The notes: generated from the sequence alone by a model not told the origin. DNA of 64,000 nt from Congzhengia minquanensis (GCF_014384785.1 NZ_JACRSU010000001.1:682001-746000), one strand, 5' to 3'. Positions 1-10,162 are shown, numbered from the stretch's first letter. Made by a program: numbers and translations.

Positions 1-184
1 CAAAGCCAAGCTTGGCCGCTTTTCTCTGGATAGACGGATAAAGTGCTTCGCCGTCAAATGACTGAAACGGCGCATACATTGCAGACTCCAAAAGGCCAAT
101 GTCTCTTAAACCCTCGCTGCCGCCTGTTTCGCAAATGAGTTCTTTATGAATTTGCTTCATTTGCTCAATTGAAATTTGTATCAT
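1..184 (-). CDS. doc: Fic/Doc-family toxin (death on curing), 3' part outside window
   Basis: The first 61 residues are visible; the gene runs off the left edge. The segment contains the typical Doc start, with GGSEGLRDIGLLESAM followed by FDGEALYPSIQRKAA, the usual N-terminal helices of death-on-curing proteins. The catalytic HPFxxGN motif lies outside the window, so activity cannot be judged. In the family the protein modifies EF-Tu by phosphorylation and stops translation. The ATG overlaps the antitoxin stop by 4 bp (ATGA), so the two are translationally coupled. Identification is by motif and by its antitoxin neighbour. Confidence 0.85.
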   Translation of the reverse strand, partial: MIQISIEQMKQIHKELICETGGSEGLRDIGLLESAMYAPFQSFDGEALYPSIQRKAAKLGF

Positions 185-423
185 TCTGCCAATTCCTTAT
201 ATGCCTCTTTGTTTTGTCCAATCAGTCTTTTCGAAATATCCATAATGTCTTCATCTGAAATGGTTTGTTCTGTTTCGGCCTGAGCAAAATCAATTACTAA
301 ATAACGCGGCGTATTATTTTTTAAGATAACAGCAGAGCCAACTTCATCTACCAGTCTGGCAACCTTTGAAAAGTTTTGATTTGCTTCTGTAATGGAAACC
401 ATACTTTTTGTGTTAATTTTCAT
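181..423 (-). CDS. phd: Phd/YefM-family antitoxin
   Basis: An 80-residue protein with the Phd/YefM pattern: a short beta strand followed by ITEANQNFSKVARLVDE, the DNA-binding N-terminal fold that forms dimers and represses its own promoter. The C-terminal tail (TISDEDIMDISKRL) would be the toxin-binding part. I chose the ATG preceded by GGAGG at 8 nt; a GTG three codons upstream overlaps that binding site. It lies directly before doc and overlaps it by 4 bp. Known role of the family: neutralise Doc and autoregulate the operon. Confidence 0.85.
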   Translation of the reverse strand: MKINTKSMVSITEANQNFSKVARLVDEVGSAVILKNNTPRYLVIDFAQAETEQTISDEDIMDISKRLIGQNKEAYKELAE

Positions 424-443
424 GTTGAACACCTCCTGCCATT

Positions 444-472
444 ATTATAACCGAAATGTAGGATAAATTCAA
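444..472 (-). promoter_or_regulatory. sigma-A promoter of phd-doc
   Basis: Minus strand: TTGAAT, 17-bp spacer, TATAAT, ending about 20 nt before the phd start codon. Nothing else is transcribed from here in this direction. Confidence 0.65.
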
Positions 473-571
473 CCTATATCATAAATTTTTATTCTCTGAC
501 ATCACTTTGAATTCGTGTACAACCCATTTTCTATGCTATACTGTTTTAAAAAAATAAAAAGGAGAAAGCCC

Positions 572-823
572 ATGAACATTTTAGACGAATTTCGGGACTT
601 GTGCTTTGATCGTCCAAATTTCTTATCGAAAAATTCGGACTATTGGAACTATTCCCAAAAAATCATTGAAAAAGAAGAACACCTGACCAGCGAAGAAATG
701 GAAAAATTAGAAAGCATATTGGCCGACGTGAACAAATCGAACCGCATTGAAGTTGAAAACGCATTTAACCAGGGCTTTTGCGCCGGCGTAAAGTTAATGG
801 CGGAAATATTTTCAAAAAAATAA
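572..823 (+). CDS. small hypothetical protein, DUF6809-like
   Basis: An 83-residue protein, highly charged and mostly helical. The start is the ATG behind AAGGAGAAAGCCC; the longer reading frame upstream has no binding site. The C-terminal segment EVENAFNQGFCAGVKLMAEIF resembles the end of small Clostridia proteins of the DUF6809 type, but this is only a motif impression. No function is known. It is convergent with the ribosomal operon and shares its terminator. Confidence 0.6.
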   Translation: MNILDEFRDLCFDRPNFLSKNSDYWNYSQKIIEKEEHLTSEEMEKLESILADVNKSNRIEVENAFNQGFCAGVKLMAEIFSKK

Positions 824-825
824 AA

Positions 826-860
826 AAAACAAGAAACTGTTATCAACAGTTTCTTGTTTT
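826..860. terminator. bidirectional terminator
   Basis: Perfect 13-bp stem (ACAAGAAACTGTT and its complement) with a 3-nt loop. It is flanked by a run of A on the left and of T on the right, so both strands end in a U tract. It closes the ribosomal operon on the minus strand and the small gene on the plus strand. Confidence 0.9.
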
Positions 861-897
861 ATGCATAAATTTTTGTATACAAAATTTAAGTTTTCGA

Positions 898-1239
898 TTA
901 AACCAGCTCAATTACTGCCATTTCAGCAGCGTCGCCGCGTCTGGGGCCCATTTTTAACACTCTTGTGTAGCCGCCGTTACGGTCTTGATATTTCGGAGCG
1001 ATTTCGTCGAACAGTTTGAAAACAACCTCTTTATCCGTAATGTAAGACAGTGCTTGTCTTCTGGAATGTAAGGTGTTCTTTTTGCCAAGTGTAATCATTT
1101 TATCAGCGATGCTTCTAAGTTCCTTTGCCTTCTGCACTGTGGTAACCAGTTTCCCGTTTGCCAAAAGCGCCGTGGTCAGGCTGCGAAACATTGCAATTCG
1201 CTGGTCGGTTGGCCGACCTAATTTTCTTGTTCCCGGCAT
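898..1239 (-). CDS. rplQ: 50S ribosomal protein bL17
   Basis: 113 residues, the usual length of the short bacterial form. The start [21 protein letters not shown] is the family signature, followed by [17 protein letters not shown]. It belongs to the large subunit near the polypeptide exit tunnel. Last gene of the long operon, 33 bp after rpoA as in most Bacillota, with the terminator less than 40 bp downstream. Confidence 0.98.
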   Translation of the reverse strand: MPGTRKLGRPTDQRIAMFRSLTTALLANGKLVTTVQKAKELRSIADKMITLGKKNTLHSRRQALSYITDKEVVFKLFDEIAPKYQDRNGGYTRVLKMGPRRGDAAEMAVIELV

Positions 1240-1272
1240 CTGTCACTACCTCCTTGATTAAATAATTTTGCG

Positions 1273-2223
1273 TTAGTCCTCACGTTTTGCAAAGGACTGT
1301 CCCAGTGCGTGAAGCTTTCCGATAACTTCCTCTAAGGATTTTCTTCCCAGGTTGCGGACTTTCACCATATCGTCTTCTGTCCGGTTGGTTAAATCCTCCA
1401 CAGTGTTAATTCCCGCACGCTTTAAGCAGTTGTAGGAACGAACAGAGAGGTCTAACTCCTCAATGGTCATCTCCAGCACTTTTTCCTTCTGGCCGACTTC
1501 TTTTTCAATGAGAATATCGGCGTTCTTTGCTTCTTCCGAGAGGTCAATAAACTGCATTAAATGCTCGTTTATGATTTTCGCCGCAAGGCTCACCGCCTCG
1601 TCGGGGCTGATGGACCCGTCGGTCCAAACCTCTAAGGTGAGCTTGTCGTAGTCTGTAATATTGCCGACACGGGTGTTTTCAACAGAATAGTTCACCCTGT
1701 GCACGGGTGTGTAAATTGAGTCTACCGGAATTACTCCGATAATATTTTGGTTGATTTGCTTGTTCCGTTCTGCCGAAACATAGCCGCGGCCCTTAGAAAA
1801 CGTAATTTCCATATAGAGCTTTGCGTCTTTGCCCAGCGTTGCGATTTTAAGGTCGGGATTGCAGATCTCGATGTCAGAATCCAGCTTAATATCGCCGGCG
1901 TGGATGACGCCTTCACCCTCCGCCTCAATATAAACAACCTTCGGCGTGTCACAGTGTAATTTCACCGCGATTTGCTTGATGTTTAAAATAATTTCCGTAA
2001 CATCTTCTTTCACGCCGGGTATTGTCGAAAATTCGTGCAGTACTCCGTCAATCTTCACAGAGGTTGCGGCAGCGCCCGGAAGCGATGAAAGCAACATTCT
2101 TCTGAGCGAGTTTCCCAGCGTTGTGCCGTAGCCGCGCTCTAAAGGCTCTGCAACAAACTTGCCGTAAGTACCGTTATCGTTAATCTCTACACACTCAACT
2201 TTAGGCTTTTCTATTTCTAACAT
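1273..2223 (-). CDS. rpoA: DNA-directed RNA polymerase subunit alpha
   Basis: 316 residues, full length. The N-terminal dimerisation domain (about 1-230) holds [22 protein letters not shown]. The C-terminal domain (about 245-310) holds the helix-hairpin-helix elements [14 protein letters not shown] and [12 protein letters not shown] that touch UP elements and activators. It scaffolds polymerase assembly. Placed between rpsD and rplQ in the usual alpha-operon order. The 109-bp space before it contains the binding site GAGGGAGG and no other gene. Confidence 0.98.
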   Translation of the reverse strand: MLEIEKPKVECVEINDNGTYGKFVAEPLERGYGTTLGNSLRRMLLSSLPGAAATSVKIDGVLHEFSTIPGVKEDVTEIILNIKQIAVKLHCDTPKVVYIEAEGEGVIHAGDIKLDSDIEICNPDLKIATLGKDAKLYMEITFSKGRGYVSAERNKQINQNIIGVIPVDSIYTPVHRVNYSVENTRVGNITDYDKLTLEVWTDGSISPDEAVSLAAKIINEHLMQFIDLSEEAKNADILIEKEVGQKEKVLEMTIEELDLSVRSYNCLKRAGINTVEDLTNRTEDDMVKVRNLGRKSLEEVIGKLHALGQSFAKRED

Positions 2224-2332
2224 AGTTAACCCTCCCTCATATATTTTGGTTAAATTTCACGCACACCAACATGCATGTAAGCGCCGAGGGTAATCTCGAT
2301 TGTAAAGCTTTGAATGCGAAATAACAATATTA

Positions 2333-2959
2333 TTATTTCGAATACAATTCGACAATAAGATGTTCCTCAATTTCAAGGTCAATGTCTTCTCTCTTCGCCA
2401 AGGTAACTACCTTGCTTTCGCATGTGTCGTGGTTTGCGTCAAGCCATGAAGGAACGGTTCTTCCCGAAGTGATGTCCAAAATTGCTTTGAACTTTTCAGA
2501 AGACCTGCTCTTTTCCTGCAATGTAATTACATCGCCGGGCTTAACCAAATAGGACGGAATGTCAACTCTCTTGCCGTTTACCTCAAAATGGCCGTGCGTA
2601 ACTAAAATTCTGGCTTCCGGTCTTGATGTTGCAAATCCGGAACGGTAAACAACATTGTCTAATCTGCTCTCAATAATCTGGAGCAGGTTTTCACCGGTAA
2701 CGCCCTGTTTCTTTTCAGCCATATCAAAATATTTTGCAAACTGAGATTCCAAAACGCCGTAATATCTCTTTGCTTTTTGCTTTTCTCTTAACTGTAAACC
2801 ATATTCAGACAGCTTCTTTCTGCTCTGCCCATGCATTCCGGGAGCACCCTTCCTGCGGGTGACTGCACATTTGTCTGTGTAACATCTTTCGCCCTTTAAA
2901 AACAGCTTCATGCCCTCTCTGCGGCAAAATCTGCACACTGCGCCTGTATAACGTGCCAT
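2333..2959 (-). CDS. rpsD: 30S ribosomal protein uS4, zinc-binding form
   Basis: 208 residues. The N terminus has four cysteines (C9, C12, C26, C31), so this is the zinc-binding C+ form. The S4 RNA-binding domain follows ([28 protein letters not shown]). A primary 16S rRNA binder that starts 30S assembly; in the Bacillus relatives it also represses its own synthesis. Here it sits inside the alpha cluster between rpsK and rpoA, the layout common in Clostridia. Confidence 0.98.
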   Translation of the reverse strand: MARYTGAVCRFCRREGMKLFLKGERCYTDKCAVTRRKGAPGMHGQSRKKLSEYGLQLREKQKAKRYYGVLESQFAKYFDMAEKKQGVTGENLLQIIESRLDNVVYRSGFATSRPEARILVTHGHFEVNGKRVDIPSYLVKPGDVITLQEKSRSSEKFKAILDITSGRTVPSWLDANHDTCESKVVTLAKREDIDLEIEEHLIVELYSK

Positions 2960-3003
2960 CTAAATTTACACCTCCTTAAATTTTAAACCAATTCGTAAAT
3001 GCA

Positions 3004-3396
3004 TCAAACTCTTCTTCTCTTCGGCGGTCTGCAGCCGTTGTGAGGAATGGGTGTTACGTCTTTAATCATGGTAACATCAAGACCTGCAGCCTGAAGCGCA
3101 CGAATTGCAGCTTCACGTCCTGCGCCGGGGCCTTTAACAAAAACCTCAACTGTTTTTAAACCGTGTTCCATTGCAGCCTTTGCTGCTGTTTCCGCTGCCG
3201 ACTGTGCTGCAAACGGCGTGCTCTTTCTGGAGCCGCGGAAACCCAAACCGCCTGCGCTTGCCCAGCTGATTGCGTTGCCGGCAACGTCGGTGATGGTGAT
3301 GATTGTATTATTAAACGTTGAACGAATGTGAACAGCGCCACGTTCGATATTCTTTTTAACCTTCCTGCGGGTACTTCTCTTAGCAACCTTTGCCAT
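3004..3396 (-). CDS. rpsK: 30S ribosomal protein uS11
   Basis: 130 residues, full length. Signature segments are [14 protein letters not shown], the [18 protein letters not shown] block and the C-terminal [11 protein letters not shown]. It forms part of the 30S platform beside the mRNA exit. Between rpsM and rpsD with short spacers and its own AGGAGG site. Confidence 0.98.
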   Translation of the reverse strand: MAKVAKRSTRRKVKKNIERGAVHIRSTFNNTIITITDVAGNAISWASAGGLGFRGSRKSTPFAAQSAAETAAKAAMEHGLKTVEVFVKGPGAGREAAIRALQAAGLDVTMIKDVTPIPHNGCRPPKRRRV

Positions 3397-3443
3397 TTAG
3401 ATAGTTCCTCCTTTCGACAGTGAATAGCCTTAACAGGCAGTTA

Positions 3444-3812
3444 TTATTTCTTCTTGTTGGCGATTGTACGTTTCGGGCCTTTTCTGGTCCTTGCGTTTGT
3501 CTTTGTCTTCTGACCGCGAACCGGAAGACCTTTTCTGTGTCTTACGCCGCGGTAGCAGCCAATTTCCATCAGTCTTTTTATGTCAAGTGCGACATTACGT
3601 CTTAAATCGCCTTCAACAACATAGTCTCTGTCGATAATTTCTCTAAGCTTTGATACTTCGTCTTCGGTCAGGTCCTTTACCCTTGTGTCGGGGTTAATCC
3701 CGGCTTCGGCAAGAATTTTCTTGGAACTGGGAAGGCCGATACCGAATACATAGGTCAAGCCAACTTCAACTCTTTTTTCTCTTGGTAAATCCACGCCTGA
3801 TATTCTGGCCAT
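3444..3812 (-). CDS. rpsM: 30S ribosomal protein uS13
   Basis: 122 residues. Starts [21 protein letters not shown] and has the helix-hairpin-helix [27 protein letters not shown], then the basic tail [11 protein letters not shown] that reaches the P-site tRNA. It forms the 30S head and the bridge to the 50S. The 108 bp between it and rpmJ hold no further gene. Confidence 0.98.
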   Translation of the reverse strand: MARISGVDLPREKRVEVGLTYVFGIGLPSSKKILAEAGINPDTRVKDLTEDEVSKLREIIDRDYVVEGDLRRNVALDIKRLMEIGCYRGVRHRKGLPVRGQKTKTNARTRKGPKRTIANKKK

Positions 3813-3920
3813 GCTTGTTTCGCACCTCCTGTATTTGTGTTTAAATCTATAGCCACACCGGGAAAGTTTACACCGCTAAAGCTCGTGTATCAGCCGCTTT
3901 TCCCGGAAAATTACAGAAAC

Positions 3921-4061
<141 letters not shown>

Positions 4062-4095
4062 TTACCGCCATTTTGCGGCAATTTGTTTCTTACAG

Positions 4096-4314
4096 TTATT
4101 TCGCTCTCCAGGTGATGCGGCCCTTTGTCAGGTCATAGGGCGACATTTCAACCGTCACCTTGTCACCAGGGAGAATTCTGATATAATTTGTTCTGAGCTT
4201 TCCTGAAATATGAGCCAAAATTTCGTGGCCGTTTTCAAACTTCACCTTAAACATTGCGTTGGGCAGAGCTTCTGAAACAATGCCTTCCAGCTCTATTACG
4301 CCGTCTTTTGCCAT
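4096..4314 (-). CDS. infA: translation initiation factor IF-1
   Basis: 72 residues, exact family length. A single OB fold with [21 protein letters not shown] and the C-terminal [12 protein letters not shown]. It occupies the ribosomal A site during initiation and helps IF2 and IF3. Located between the KOW gene and rpmJ in the spc-alpha junction. Confidence 0.98.
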   Translation of the reverse strand: MAKDGVIELEGIVSEALPNAMFKVKFENGHEILAHISGKLRTNYIRILPGDKVTVEMSPYDLTKGRITWRAK

Positions 4315-4328
4315 ATACGATAAACCTC

Positions 4329-4598
4329 CTATACGTCTTGGTTAAACTTCGCTAATTCCTTTTTTAAGTCAGGGTTGGTAACCCGGACACCTGCGCTTAT
4401 TTTTTCCTTTACCAGCGCAGATACATTTCCCGTATTCTCAAGATGCTTCCATTTCTTGCGCTTGGGGTTATCCACCCGGCGCAGGCTCCCATCGGCAACT
4501 GAAACGAATTGTTCGTCAATCACCGACAGAACTACGAAATGTTTATCCTTATCTCTTCCAGCCTTTGAAATAACAATATCACCGGCACAGAAATTCAA
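4329..4598 (-). CDS. KOW-domain RNA-binding protein (L14e-like)
   Basis: 89 residues. The N-terminal KOW fold is seen in [21 protein letters not shown], followed by the basic stretch [14 protein letters not shown]. Proteins of this type lie between map and infA in many Bacillota; their exact role is not established, RNA or ribosome binding is inferred from the fold. The start is a TTG: it is 8 nt after GAGGTG, and a stop codon blocks any longer frame. It begins 18 bp after map. Confidence 0.85.
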   Translation of the reverse strand: MNFCAGDIVISKAGRDKDKHFVVLSVIDEQFVSVADGSLRRVDNPKRKKWKHLENTGNVSALVKEKISAGVRVTNPDLKKELAKFNQDV

Positions 4599-4616
4599 AC
4601 TATCATCACCTCAAAA

Positions 4617-5366
4617 TTAGCATTTCGTCAGGATTTCGGCACCATGATCCGTAATTAAAATGGTATTTTCATAATGTGCCGAAAGCTTTCCGTCTGCTGT
4701 TACCACTGTCCATTCGTCGGGTAGCGTTATCACCTTGTACGTACCCAAGTTTACCATTGGCTCAACCGCAATGGTCATGCCGGAAACAAGCCGCGGCCCG
4801 CGGCCCGCCGTTCCAAAGTTGGGAACCTCAGGGTCTTCGTGAAGGTTTCGCCCCACGCCGTGCCCCACTAAGGCCCGAACCACCGAACAGCCGTTGCTTT
4901 CCACAAATTTCTGAATGTTTGCAGAAATGTCGAAGAGCCGGTTTCCTGAAACTGCTTGTTCAATTCCTTCAAAAAAACTCTGTTTTGTGACGGATATCAG
5001 CTTTTCTGCTTCAGGGGAAATTGTCCCCACCGCATAAGTTCTTGCCGCGTCTCCGTGGTATCCGCCGTACACAGCGCCAATATCAACACTCACAATGTCC
5101 CCCTCGTGGAGGACTCTTGCATGGCTCGGAATTCCATGAACAACTTCCTGGTTTATCGAGATGCAAATGTGTCCGGGATATCCGTTATAGTGGTAAAACG
5201 AACAAGTAGCCCCGCTTTTGCTGATATATTCCGCTGCGATTTTATCGAGCTCCATGGTTGTAACACCGGGCTTAATGTGGTCTTTTAATGCTTCAAAGGT
5301 TTCGGCAGTAATTCTGCCGGCAACCCTCATTTGTTCAACCTCATGTGCTGATTTTATTTTAATCAT
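4617..5366 (-). CDS. map: methionine aminopeptidase type I
   Basis: 249 residues. The five metal ligands of the pita-bread fold are visible: VDIGAVYGGYHGDAAR (two Asp), GHGVGRNLHEDP (His), MTIAVEPMV (Glu) and ENTILIT (Glu); HGIPSH supplies the substrate His. It removes the initiator methionine from nascent proteins. The ATG overlaps the adk stop by 4 bp (ATGA), indicating translational coupling. Confidence 0.98.
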   Translation of the reverse strand: MIKIKSAHEVEQMRVAGRITAETFEALKDHIKPGVTTMELDKIAAEYISKSGATCSFYHYNGYPGHICISINQEVVHGIPSHARVLHEGDIVSVDIGAVYGGYHGDAARTYAVGTISPEAEKLISVTKQSFFEGIEQAVSGNRLFDISANIQKFVESNGCSVVRALVGHGVGRNLHEDPEVPNFGTAGRGPRLVSGMTIAVEPMVNLGTYKVITLPDEWTVVTADGKLSAHYENTILITDHGAEILTKC

Positions 5367-6016
5367 AAACCCGCCTCAACCTGTCTTTCCCCAATGGCCT
5401 CCATCACTGCTTTGGTGGTGTCTTCCACCTTGTCCCGGCCGGTAACCGAAACCAGCAGCCCCTTGGCCTGATAATATTCTTTTAAGGGTTCGGTCTGCTC
5501 ACTATATACTTTAATTCTGTTTCTGATAATTTCCGGCACATCGTCCTCACGCCGGACGAGGGGGCCTCCGCACTTGTCGCAAACACCCTCTTGTTTGGGC
5601 GGGTTGTCATGGATATGATATGTTGCGCCGCAAACCTTACATTCGCGCCGGCCCGAGAGCCGTTCCACAATAATATCCTCGTCCACATGGATTTCCAGCA
5701 CCAAATCAACTAAAATTGGCAGCCGGTCCATAATTTCCGCCTGGGAAAGGGTTCTGGGAAATCCGTCTAAAATATAGCCGCTTTTGCAGTCGTCTTCCTT
5801 TAAACGTTCCTTCACCATTTCCACAACGTCATCATCGGGAACAAGCTCCCCGCGGTCGATAAAGGCTTTTGCCTGAATCCCCGCAGGAGTGTTTTCCGCG
5901 ATAGCGTTTCTAATAATTCGTCCCGTAGAAATTGCGGGGATTTGAAATTTCTTTGCTAATTTTTCCGCCTGAGTGCCTTTTCCGGCCCCGGGCGGTCCCA
6001 ACAGAACCAATTTCAT
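5363..6016 (-). CDS. adk: adenylate kinase, zinc LID form
   Basis: 217 residues. P-loop GPPGAGKGTQ at the N terminus, NMP-binding GRIIRNAI, then GFPRTLSQAE. The LID carries a zinc knuckle, CKVCG and CDKCG, as in Gram-positive adenylate kinases. It converts ATP plus AMP to two ADP. It follows secY with a 15-bp gap and overlaps map. Confidence 0.98.
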   Translation of the reverse strand: MKLVLLGPPGAGKGTQAEKLAKKFQIPAISTGRIIRNAIAENTPAGIQAKAFIDRGELVPDDDVVEMVKERLKEDDCKSGYILDGFPRTLSQAEIMDRLPILVDLVLEIHVDEDIIVERLSGRRECKVCGATYHIHDNPPKQEGVCDKCGGPLVRREDDVPEIIRNRIKVYSEQTEPLKEYYQAKGLLVSVTGRDKVEDTTKAVMEAIGERQVEAGL

Positions 6017-6031
6017 AAATGAACCTCCGGC

Positions 6032-7327
6032 TTATTCAAGGAAGCCTTTGTAGTGTCTCATAAGCATCTGGGACTCTAACTGTTTCACTGTTTCAAGCGA
6101 CACACCAACAACGATCAGAAGTGACGTACCGCCGATTGAAATACCGCTCATTGACGGAATAAATGCCAGCAGCAACGGGAATATTGCGATTGCAGCTAAG
6201 AAGATAGCACCCAAAAGCGTTACCTTTGACAAAACCTTTGCAATATAGTCCGATGTGGGCTTGCCCGGTCTGATGCCCGGAATAAATCCGCCGTTTCGTT
6301 TCATGTTGTTCGAAACCTCAATGGGATTGAACTGAATCGCAGTATAAAAATACGTGAAGAACAAAATCAGCAGGAAGTAGCATATAATATAGAAAGGATG
6401 CGTTTCGCTGAACCATCTTAAAATCGCGCCCCAAACACCCTCTGTCGGTGCGTTTGTACCATGAATAAACATGGAAATTGTTCTCGGGAAAGACATGATG
6501 GAAACCGCAAAGATAATTGGCATAACGCCGGCCATGATAACCTTGAGCGGAATGTGTGTGCTCTGGCCGCCGTAGCTCTTTCTGCCTACAACACGTTTTG
6601 CATACTGAACCGGAATTCTGCGTTCCGCCTCGTTCATTAGAACAACCGCGCCAATTGCCAAAACAGCAATAACAACAATTGCAATGATGGTTGCAGCCGA
6701 CTGAATGGTAACACCACCGGACTGTTCAACCATGGCTTTCATGGACTGAATCATCTGCGGGCCTCTGGACACGATACCGATTACAATCAGTAAGGAAATA
6801 CCGTTGCCCACACCCTTTTCTGTAATTTCTTCACCCAGCCACATCAAAAATGCCGTGCCGGCTGTGAATGTGAACGTTACAACAAAGTAAGCAAACACAC
6901 CGCTGTCGCCTGTCATTGCTGACCTGAGGCTGAAGAACAGGCCTGTTGCCTGGATGAACGCCAGAATAACCGTTACATATCTTGTATAAGAAGCAATTTT
7001 TTTTCTTCCTTCTTCTCCCTCTTTGGCAAGCTTCTCCAAAGCGGGGATTGCAACTGTTAAAAGCTGCAGGATAATTGATGCGTTAATGTAGGGCGTAATG
7101 CTCATTGCAAAAATGGAAGCACGCTCTAACGCGCCGCCTGAGAAGTTGTTAATGAGACCCTGAATGCCCTGGTCGAAGCCGCCCATAAGCTGCTTAATCA
7201 TTTCGGCGTCAATGCCCGGAACGGGGATAAACGAACCAAGTCTGAAAATAACCAGCATCAGGATGGTGTAAAGCATTTTTTTGCGTAGATCCGGAATTTT
7301 CCATGCGTTTCGCAAGGTTTGAAGCAT
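6032..7327 (-). CDS. secY: protein translocase subunit SecY
   Basis: 431 residues with ten hydrophobic segments. Family markers are the N-terminal LRKKMLYTILMLVIFRLGSFIPVPGID, the plug region NNFSGGALERASIFAMSITPYINASI and the cytosolic loop NPIEVSNNMKRNGGFIPGIRPG that binds SecA and ribosomes. It forms the protein-conducting channel of the inner membrane. Only 2 bp separate it from rplO, and its binding site lies inside rplO. Confidence 0.98.
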   Translation of the reverse strand: MLQTLRNAWKIPDLRKKMLYTILMLVIFRLGSFIPVPGIDAEMIKQLMGGFDQGIQGLINNFSGGALERASIFAMSITPYINASIILQLLTVAIPALEKLAKEGEEGRKKIASYTRYVTVILAFIQATGLFFSLRSAMTGDSGVFAYFVVTFTFTAGTAFLMWLGEEITEKGVGNGISLLIVIGIVSRGPQMIQSMKAMVEQSGGVTIQSAATIIAIVVIAVLAIGAVVLMNEAERRIPVQYAKRVVGRKSYGGQSTHIPLKVIMAGVMPIIFAVSIMSFPRTISMFIHGTNAPTEGVWGAILRWFSETHPFYIICYFLLILFFTYFYTAIQFNPIEVSNNMKRNGGFIPGIRPGKPTSDYIAKVLSKVTLLGAIFLAAIAIFPLLLAFIPSMSGISIGGTSLLIVVGVSLETVKQLESQMLMRHYKGFLE

Positions 7328-7329
7328 TC

Positions 7330-7773
7330 TCAGATCACCTCCGCCTTACCGCCTGCCGCGGCTATTTTTCCTTCTGCCGATTTGGTAAACCGGGCAGCTT
7401 TCACGTTTAAATTTTTCGCTGTCAGCTCGCCGCGTCCCATAACAACGATTCCATCGTTTAACTTTTTAATGATGCCGGCTTCTTTCAGGCTCTCTGCGGT
7501 TACAGTTGCGCCGCTTTCTAAGCCGTTTAAGTCGCTGACATTAATTTCCGTATATTGTTTCGCAAAGATGTTGGTAAAGCCTTTTTTCGGAAGACGTCTG
7601 TAAAGTGGCATCTGTCCGCCTTCAAAACCGGGCCTTACACCGCCGCCAGAACGGGCGTTCTGACCCTTGTGACCTTTGCCTGATGTTTTGCCGTTACCCG
7701 ATCCGTGTCCGCGGCCAACTCTGAAAGCCTTGCGCTTAGACCCTTCTTTCGGGGATAATTCGTTCAAATTCAT
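7330..7773 (-). CDS. rplO: 50S ribosomal protein uL15
   Basis: 147 residues. The Gly/Arg-rich extension [25 protein letters not shown] leads into the globular domain. It binds 23S rRNA late in assembly. Placed between rpmD and secY, the canonical spc order. Confidence 0.98.
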   Translation of the reverse strand: MNLNELSPKEGSKRKAFRVGRGHGSGNGKTSGKGHKGQNARSGGGVRPGFEGGQMPLYRRLPKKGFTNIFAKQYTEINVSDLNGLESGATVTAESLKEAGIIKKLNDGIVVMGRGELTAKNLNVKAARFTKSAEGKIAAAGGKAEVI

Positions 7774-7793
7774 CTTGTGGCACCTCCTTCGGA

Positions 7794-7973
7794 TTAAAGT
7801 TCTTCTACCTTTACCATATAGTCAACCTTATTGATCATTCCTAAGATTGTCGGGTTCGCTTCGTGAATTTTTTCATCACGAATCTTTTTAAGGCCAAGTG
7901 CCTTAACTGTTGCTATGTGGTCTTTTTTTCTGCCAATCGTACTTTTCATTAAAGTAACCTTTAGCTTAGCCAT
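7794..7973 (-). CDS. rpmD: 50S ribosomal protein uL30
   Basis: A 59-residue protein read directly from the sequence: it starts [20 protein letters not shown] and ends DYMVKVEEL with TAA. The motif [11 protein letters not shown] is typical of uL30. GGAGGCAAACGCC precedes the ATG. It fills the otherwise empty space between rpsE and rplO. Confidence 0.97.
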   Translation of the reverse strand: MAKLKVTLMKSTIGRKKDHIATVKALGLKKIRDEKIHEANPTILGMINKVDYMVKVEEL

Positions 7974-7986
7974 GGCGTTTGCCTCC

Positions 7987-8490
7987 TCAATTTAAGATTT
8001 CTTCAACGCTCTTGCCGCGCAGTCTGGCAACGTTTTCTGCACTCTTTAAAGATGCCAGGCCCTGAAGTGTTGCCTTCACAACGTTTCTGGGATTGTTGGA
8101 GCGTAAAGATTTTGTTCTGATATCTGCGATACCGGCAAGCTCAAGCACTGCTCTCGCTGCGCCGCCGGCAATAACGCCCGTACCTTTTCCAGCAGGCTTT
8201 AACAATACTCTGCCTGCGCCGAATTCGCCGGTTATTTCGTGAGGAATTGTTGTTCCAACCATGTTTACTTTAATCAGGTTTTTCTTCGCATCTTCAATTC
8301 CCTTGCGGATTGCGTCCGGAATTTCAGAAGATTTTCCTGTGCCGCAGCCAACATATCCGTTTTCATCGCCAACAACAACCAGCGCGCTGAAACGGAAGGT
8401 TCTGCCGCCCTTCACAACCTTTGCAACACGGTTTAAGTTTACAACTCTTTCTTTTAAATCTAATGTGCTTGCGTCAATCAGTTGAGCCAA
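7987..8490 (-). CDS. rpsE: 30S ribosomal protein uS5
   Basis: 167 residues. The double-stranded-RNA-like N-terminal domain has [24 protein letters not shown], the C-terminal half [19 protein letters not shown]. It shapes the mRNA entry channel and affects decoding accuracy. Between rplR and rpmD. Confidence 0.98.
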   Translation of the reverse strand: MAQLIDASTLDLKERVVNLNRVAKVVKGGRTFRFSALVVVGDENGYVGCGTGKSSEIPDAIRKGIEDAKKNLIKVNMVGTTIPHEITGEFGAGRVLLKPAGKGTGVIAGGAARAVLELAGIADIRTKSLRSNNPRNVVKATLQGLASLKSAENVARLRGKSVEEILN

Positions 8491-8508
8491 AACGATTTCC
8501 TCCTTCTC

Positions 8509-8871
8509 TTAGAATTTAAGACCGGCTTCTCTTGCGCCTTCTGCAAGCTCTAATACACGGCCGTGGTAAATATATCCGCCTCTGTCAAATACAACAGAGT
8601 CAATTCCTTTTTCAATTGCTTTTTTCGCAATTAATTCTCCGACTTTTCTAGCTGCATCTTTGTTGCCGCTGTAGGTGGCCTTTAAATCGCCCTCTAAGCT
8701 CGATGCTGCGGCCAACGTTACGCCTTTATCGTCGTCAATAATCTGGGCATAGATGTTCTTAAGACTTCTGTAAACGCAGAGCCTCGGACGGCTGGCCGTT
8801 CCGGAAACTGTTTTTCTGACTCTTTTATGTCTTCTCAGTCTTGAAACATTACTTGACTGCTTTTTAATCAA
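8509..8871 (-). CDS. rplR: 50S ribosomal protein uL18
   Basis: 120 residues. Basic N terminus [15 protein letters not shown], then [19 protein letters not shown] and the end [21 protein letters not shown]. It binds 5S rRNA together with uL5. About 80 bp of non-coding sequence separate it from rplF. Confidence 0.98.
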   Translation of the reverse strand: MIKKQSSNVSRLRRHKRVRKTVSGTASRPRLCVYRSLKNIYAQIIDDDKGVTLAAASSLEGDLKATYSGNKDAARKVGELIAKKAIEKGIDSVVFDRGGYIYHGRVLELAEGAREAGLKF

Positions 8872-8954
8872 TTTCGTTCACTCCTTTATTGAATGCCATT
8901 AAAATTATGGATTTTGCCATAACTTCTAACATTTGAATCAGACGATGCAGCCGA

Positions 8955-9500
8955 TTATTTCTTGCTGCCCGTCTTACCTTCCTTACGTCTGATGTGCTCT
9001 GTGGCATATTTAATACCCTTGCCCTTATACGGCTCGGGGGGCCTTTTCTCACGAACCTTTGCCGCAAACTGGCCAACCACCTGGTTGTCGATGCCCTTAA
9101 TAACAATTTCGTTTGCCGAGGGCACTTCAATGGTAACGCCGTCAACGGGTTCCATTTCCACCAAATGGGAATACCCTAAGTTCATCACGAGCTTTTTGCC
9201 CTGCAACTGCGCCCTGTAACCAACGCCGTTCACTTCCAGTTTCTTTTCAAAACCGTCTGTTACGCCAACAACCATGTTGTTTAAAAGCGTTCTGGTCAGG
9301 CCGTGAAGCGCCTTGTGCATTTTTATTTCAGAAGGGCGGGAAACGGTTACTTCGCTGCCCTCAGTTTTAATAATCATGTCAGGATGTAATTCCTTTGTCA
9401 GCGTGCCTTTCGGACCCTTAACGGTAACCACGTTGCCGTCTGCAACCGTAACGGTTACGCCTGCGGGAACCGCGATAGGCATTCTTCCTATTCTGGACAC
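8955..9500 (-). CDS. rplF: 50S ribosomal protein uL6
   Basis: 181 residues with the two repeated alpha/beta domains. Starts [15 protein letters not shown]; the C-terminal signature [13 protein letters not shown] is present. It sits near the factor-binding region at the base of the L7/L12 stalk. Normal position between rpsH and rplR. Confidence 0.98.
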   Translation of the reverse strand: MSRIGRMPIAVPAGVTVTVADGNVVTVKGPKGTLTKELHPDMIIKTEGSEVTVSRPSEIKMHKALHGLTRTLLNNMVVGVTDGFEKKLEVNGVGYRAQLQGKKLVMNLGYSHLVEMEPVDGVTIEVPSANEIVIKGIDNQVVGQFAAKVREKRPPEPYKGKGIKYATEHIRRKEGKTGSKK

Positions 9501-9528
9501 TTACTTGCACCTCCTTAATTTATCTTGC

Positions 9529-9924
9529 TTACCAAACAAACGCCATAACTTCTCCGCCGACATTTTCTTTCCGTGCCTTTTTATCAGTCATAATGCCTTT
9601 GGATGTTGAAACGATTGCAATACCTAAGCCGCGGAGCACTTTTGGAAGCTCCTCTTTATTCTTGTATATTCTGAGTCCGGGTGTTGAAACTCTCTTAAGG
9701 CCGGAAATTGCCTTTTCTTTTCCGTTGTATTTAAGAGCGATTCGGATAATATTCTGTTTTCCGTCCTCTATGATTTGATAGTTCTTAATATATCCTTCCT
9801 CCAGCAGAATTTCGGCAATTGCCTTCTTCACGTTGGACGCAGGAACATCTACACAAATATGCTTCGCAGAATTCGCGTTTCTGATTCTCGTCAGCATATC
9901 CGCAATAGGATCGGTTGTATGCAT
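9529..9924 (-). CDS. rpsH: 30S ribosomal protein uS8
   Basis: 131 residues. [16 protein letters not shown] at the start and the C-terminal [20 protein letters not shown] are diagnostic. It binds helix 21 of 16S rRNA; in enterobacteria it also represses the spc operon, which is not shown here. Confidence 0.98.
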   Translation of the reverse strand: MHTTDPIADMLTRIRNANSAKHICVDVPASNVKKAIAEILLEEGYIKNYQIIEDGKQNIIRIALKYNGKEKAISGLKRVSTPGLRIYKNKEELPKVLRGLGIAIVSTSKGIMTDKKARKENVGGEVMAFVW

Positions 9925-9954
9925 CTTTATACCTCCTTCCGAATTGTAAAAATC

Positions 9955-10140
9955 TTACCAGCTCGCCTTTTTCACGCCGGGAATCTGTCCCTTATAAGCC
10001 AGTTCCCTGAAGCAGATACGGCAGATGCCGTATTTTCTGAGGTACGCGTGAGGACGACCGCAGATTTTGCATCTGTTATACTGTCTTGAGCTGAACTTAG
10101 GCGTTTTGCGCTGTTTATTTACCATCGCTTTCTTAGCCAT
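9955..10140 (-). CDS. rpsN: 30S ribosomal protein uS14, type Z (zinc)
   Basis: 61 residues, the short form. [21 protein letters not shown] supplies the four zinc cysteines in two CxxC pairs, so it is the zinc-dependent type Z copy. It assembles into the 30S head. The gene lies between rplE and rpsH with AGGAG before the ATG. Confidence 0.98.
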   Translation of the reverse strand: MAKKAMVNKQRKTPKFSSRQYNRCKICGRPHAYLRKYGICRICFRELAYKGQIPGVKKASW

Positions 10141-10162
10141 TTAATTTCCTCCTCTACCCGAA

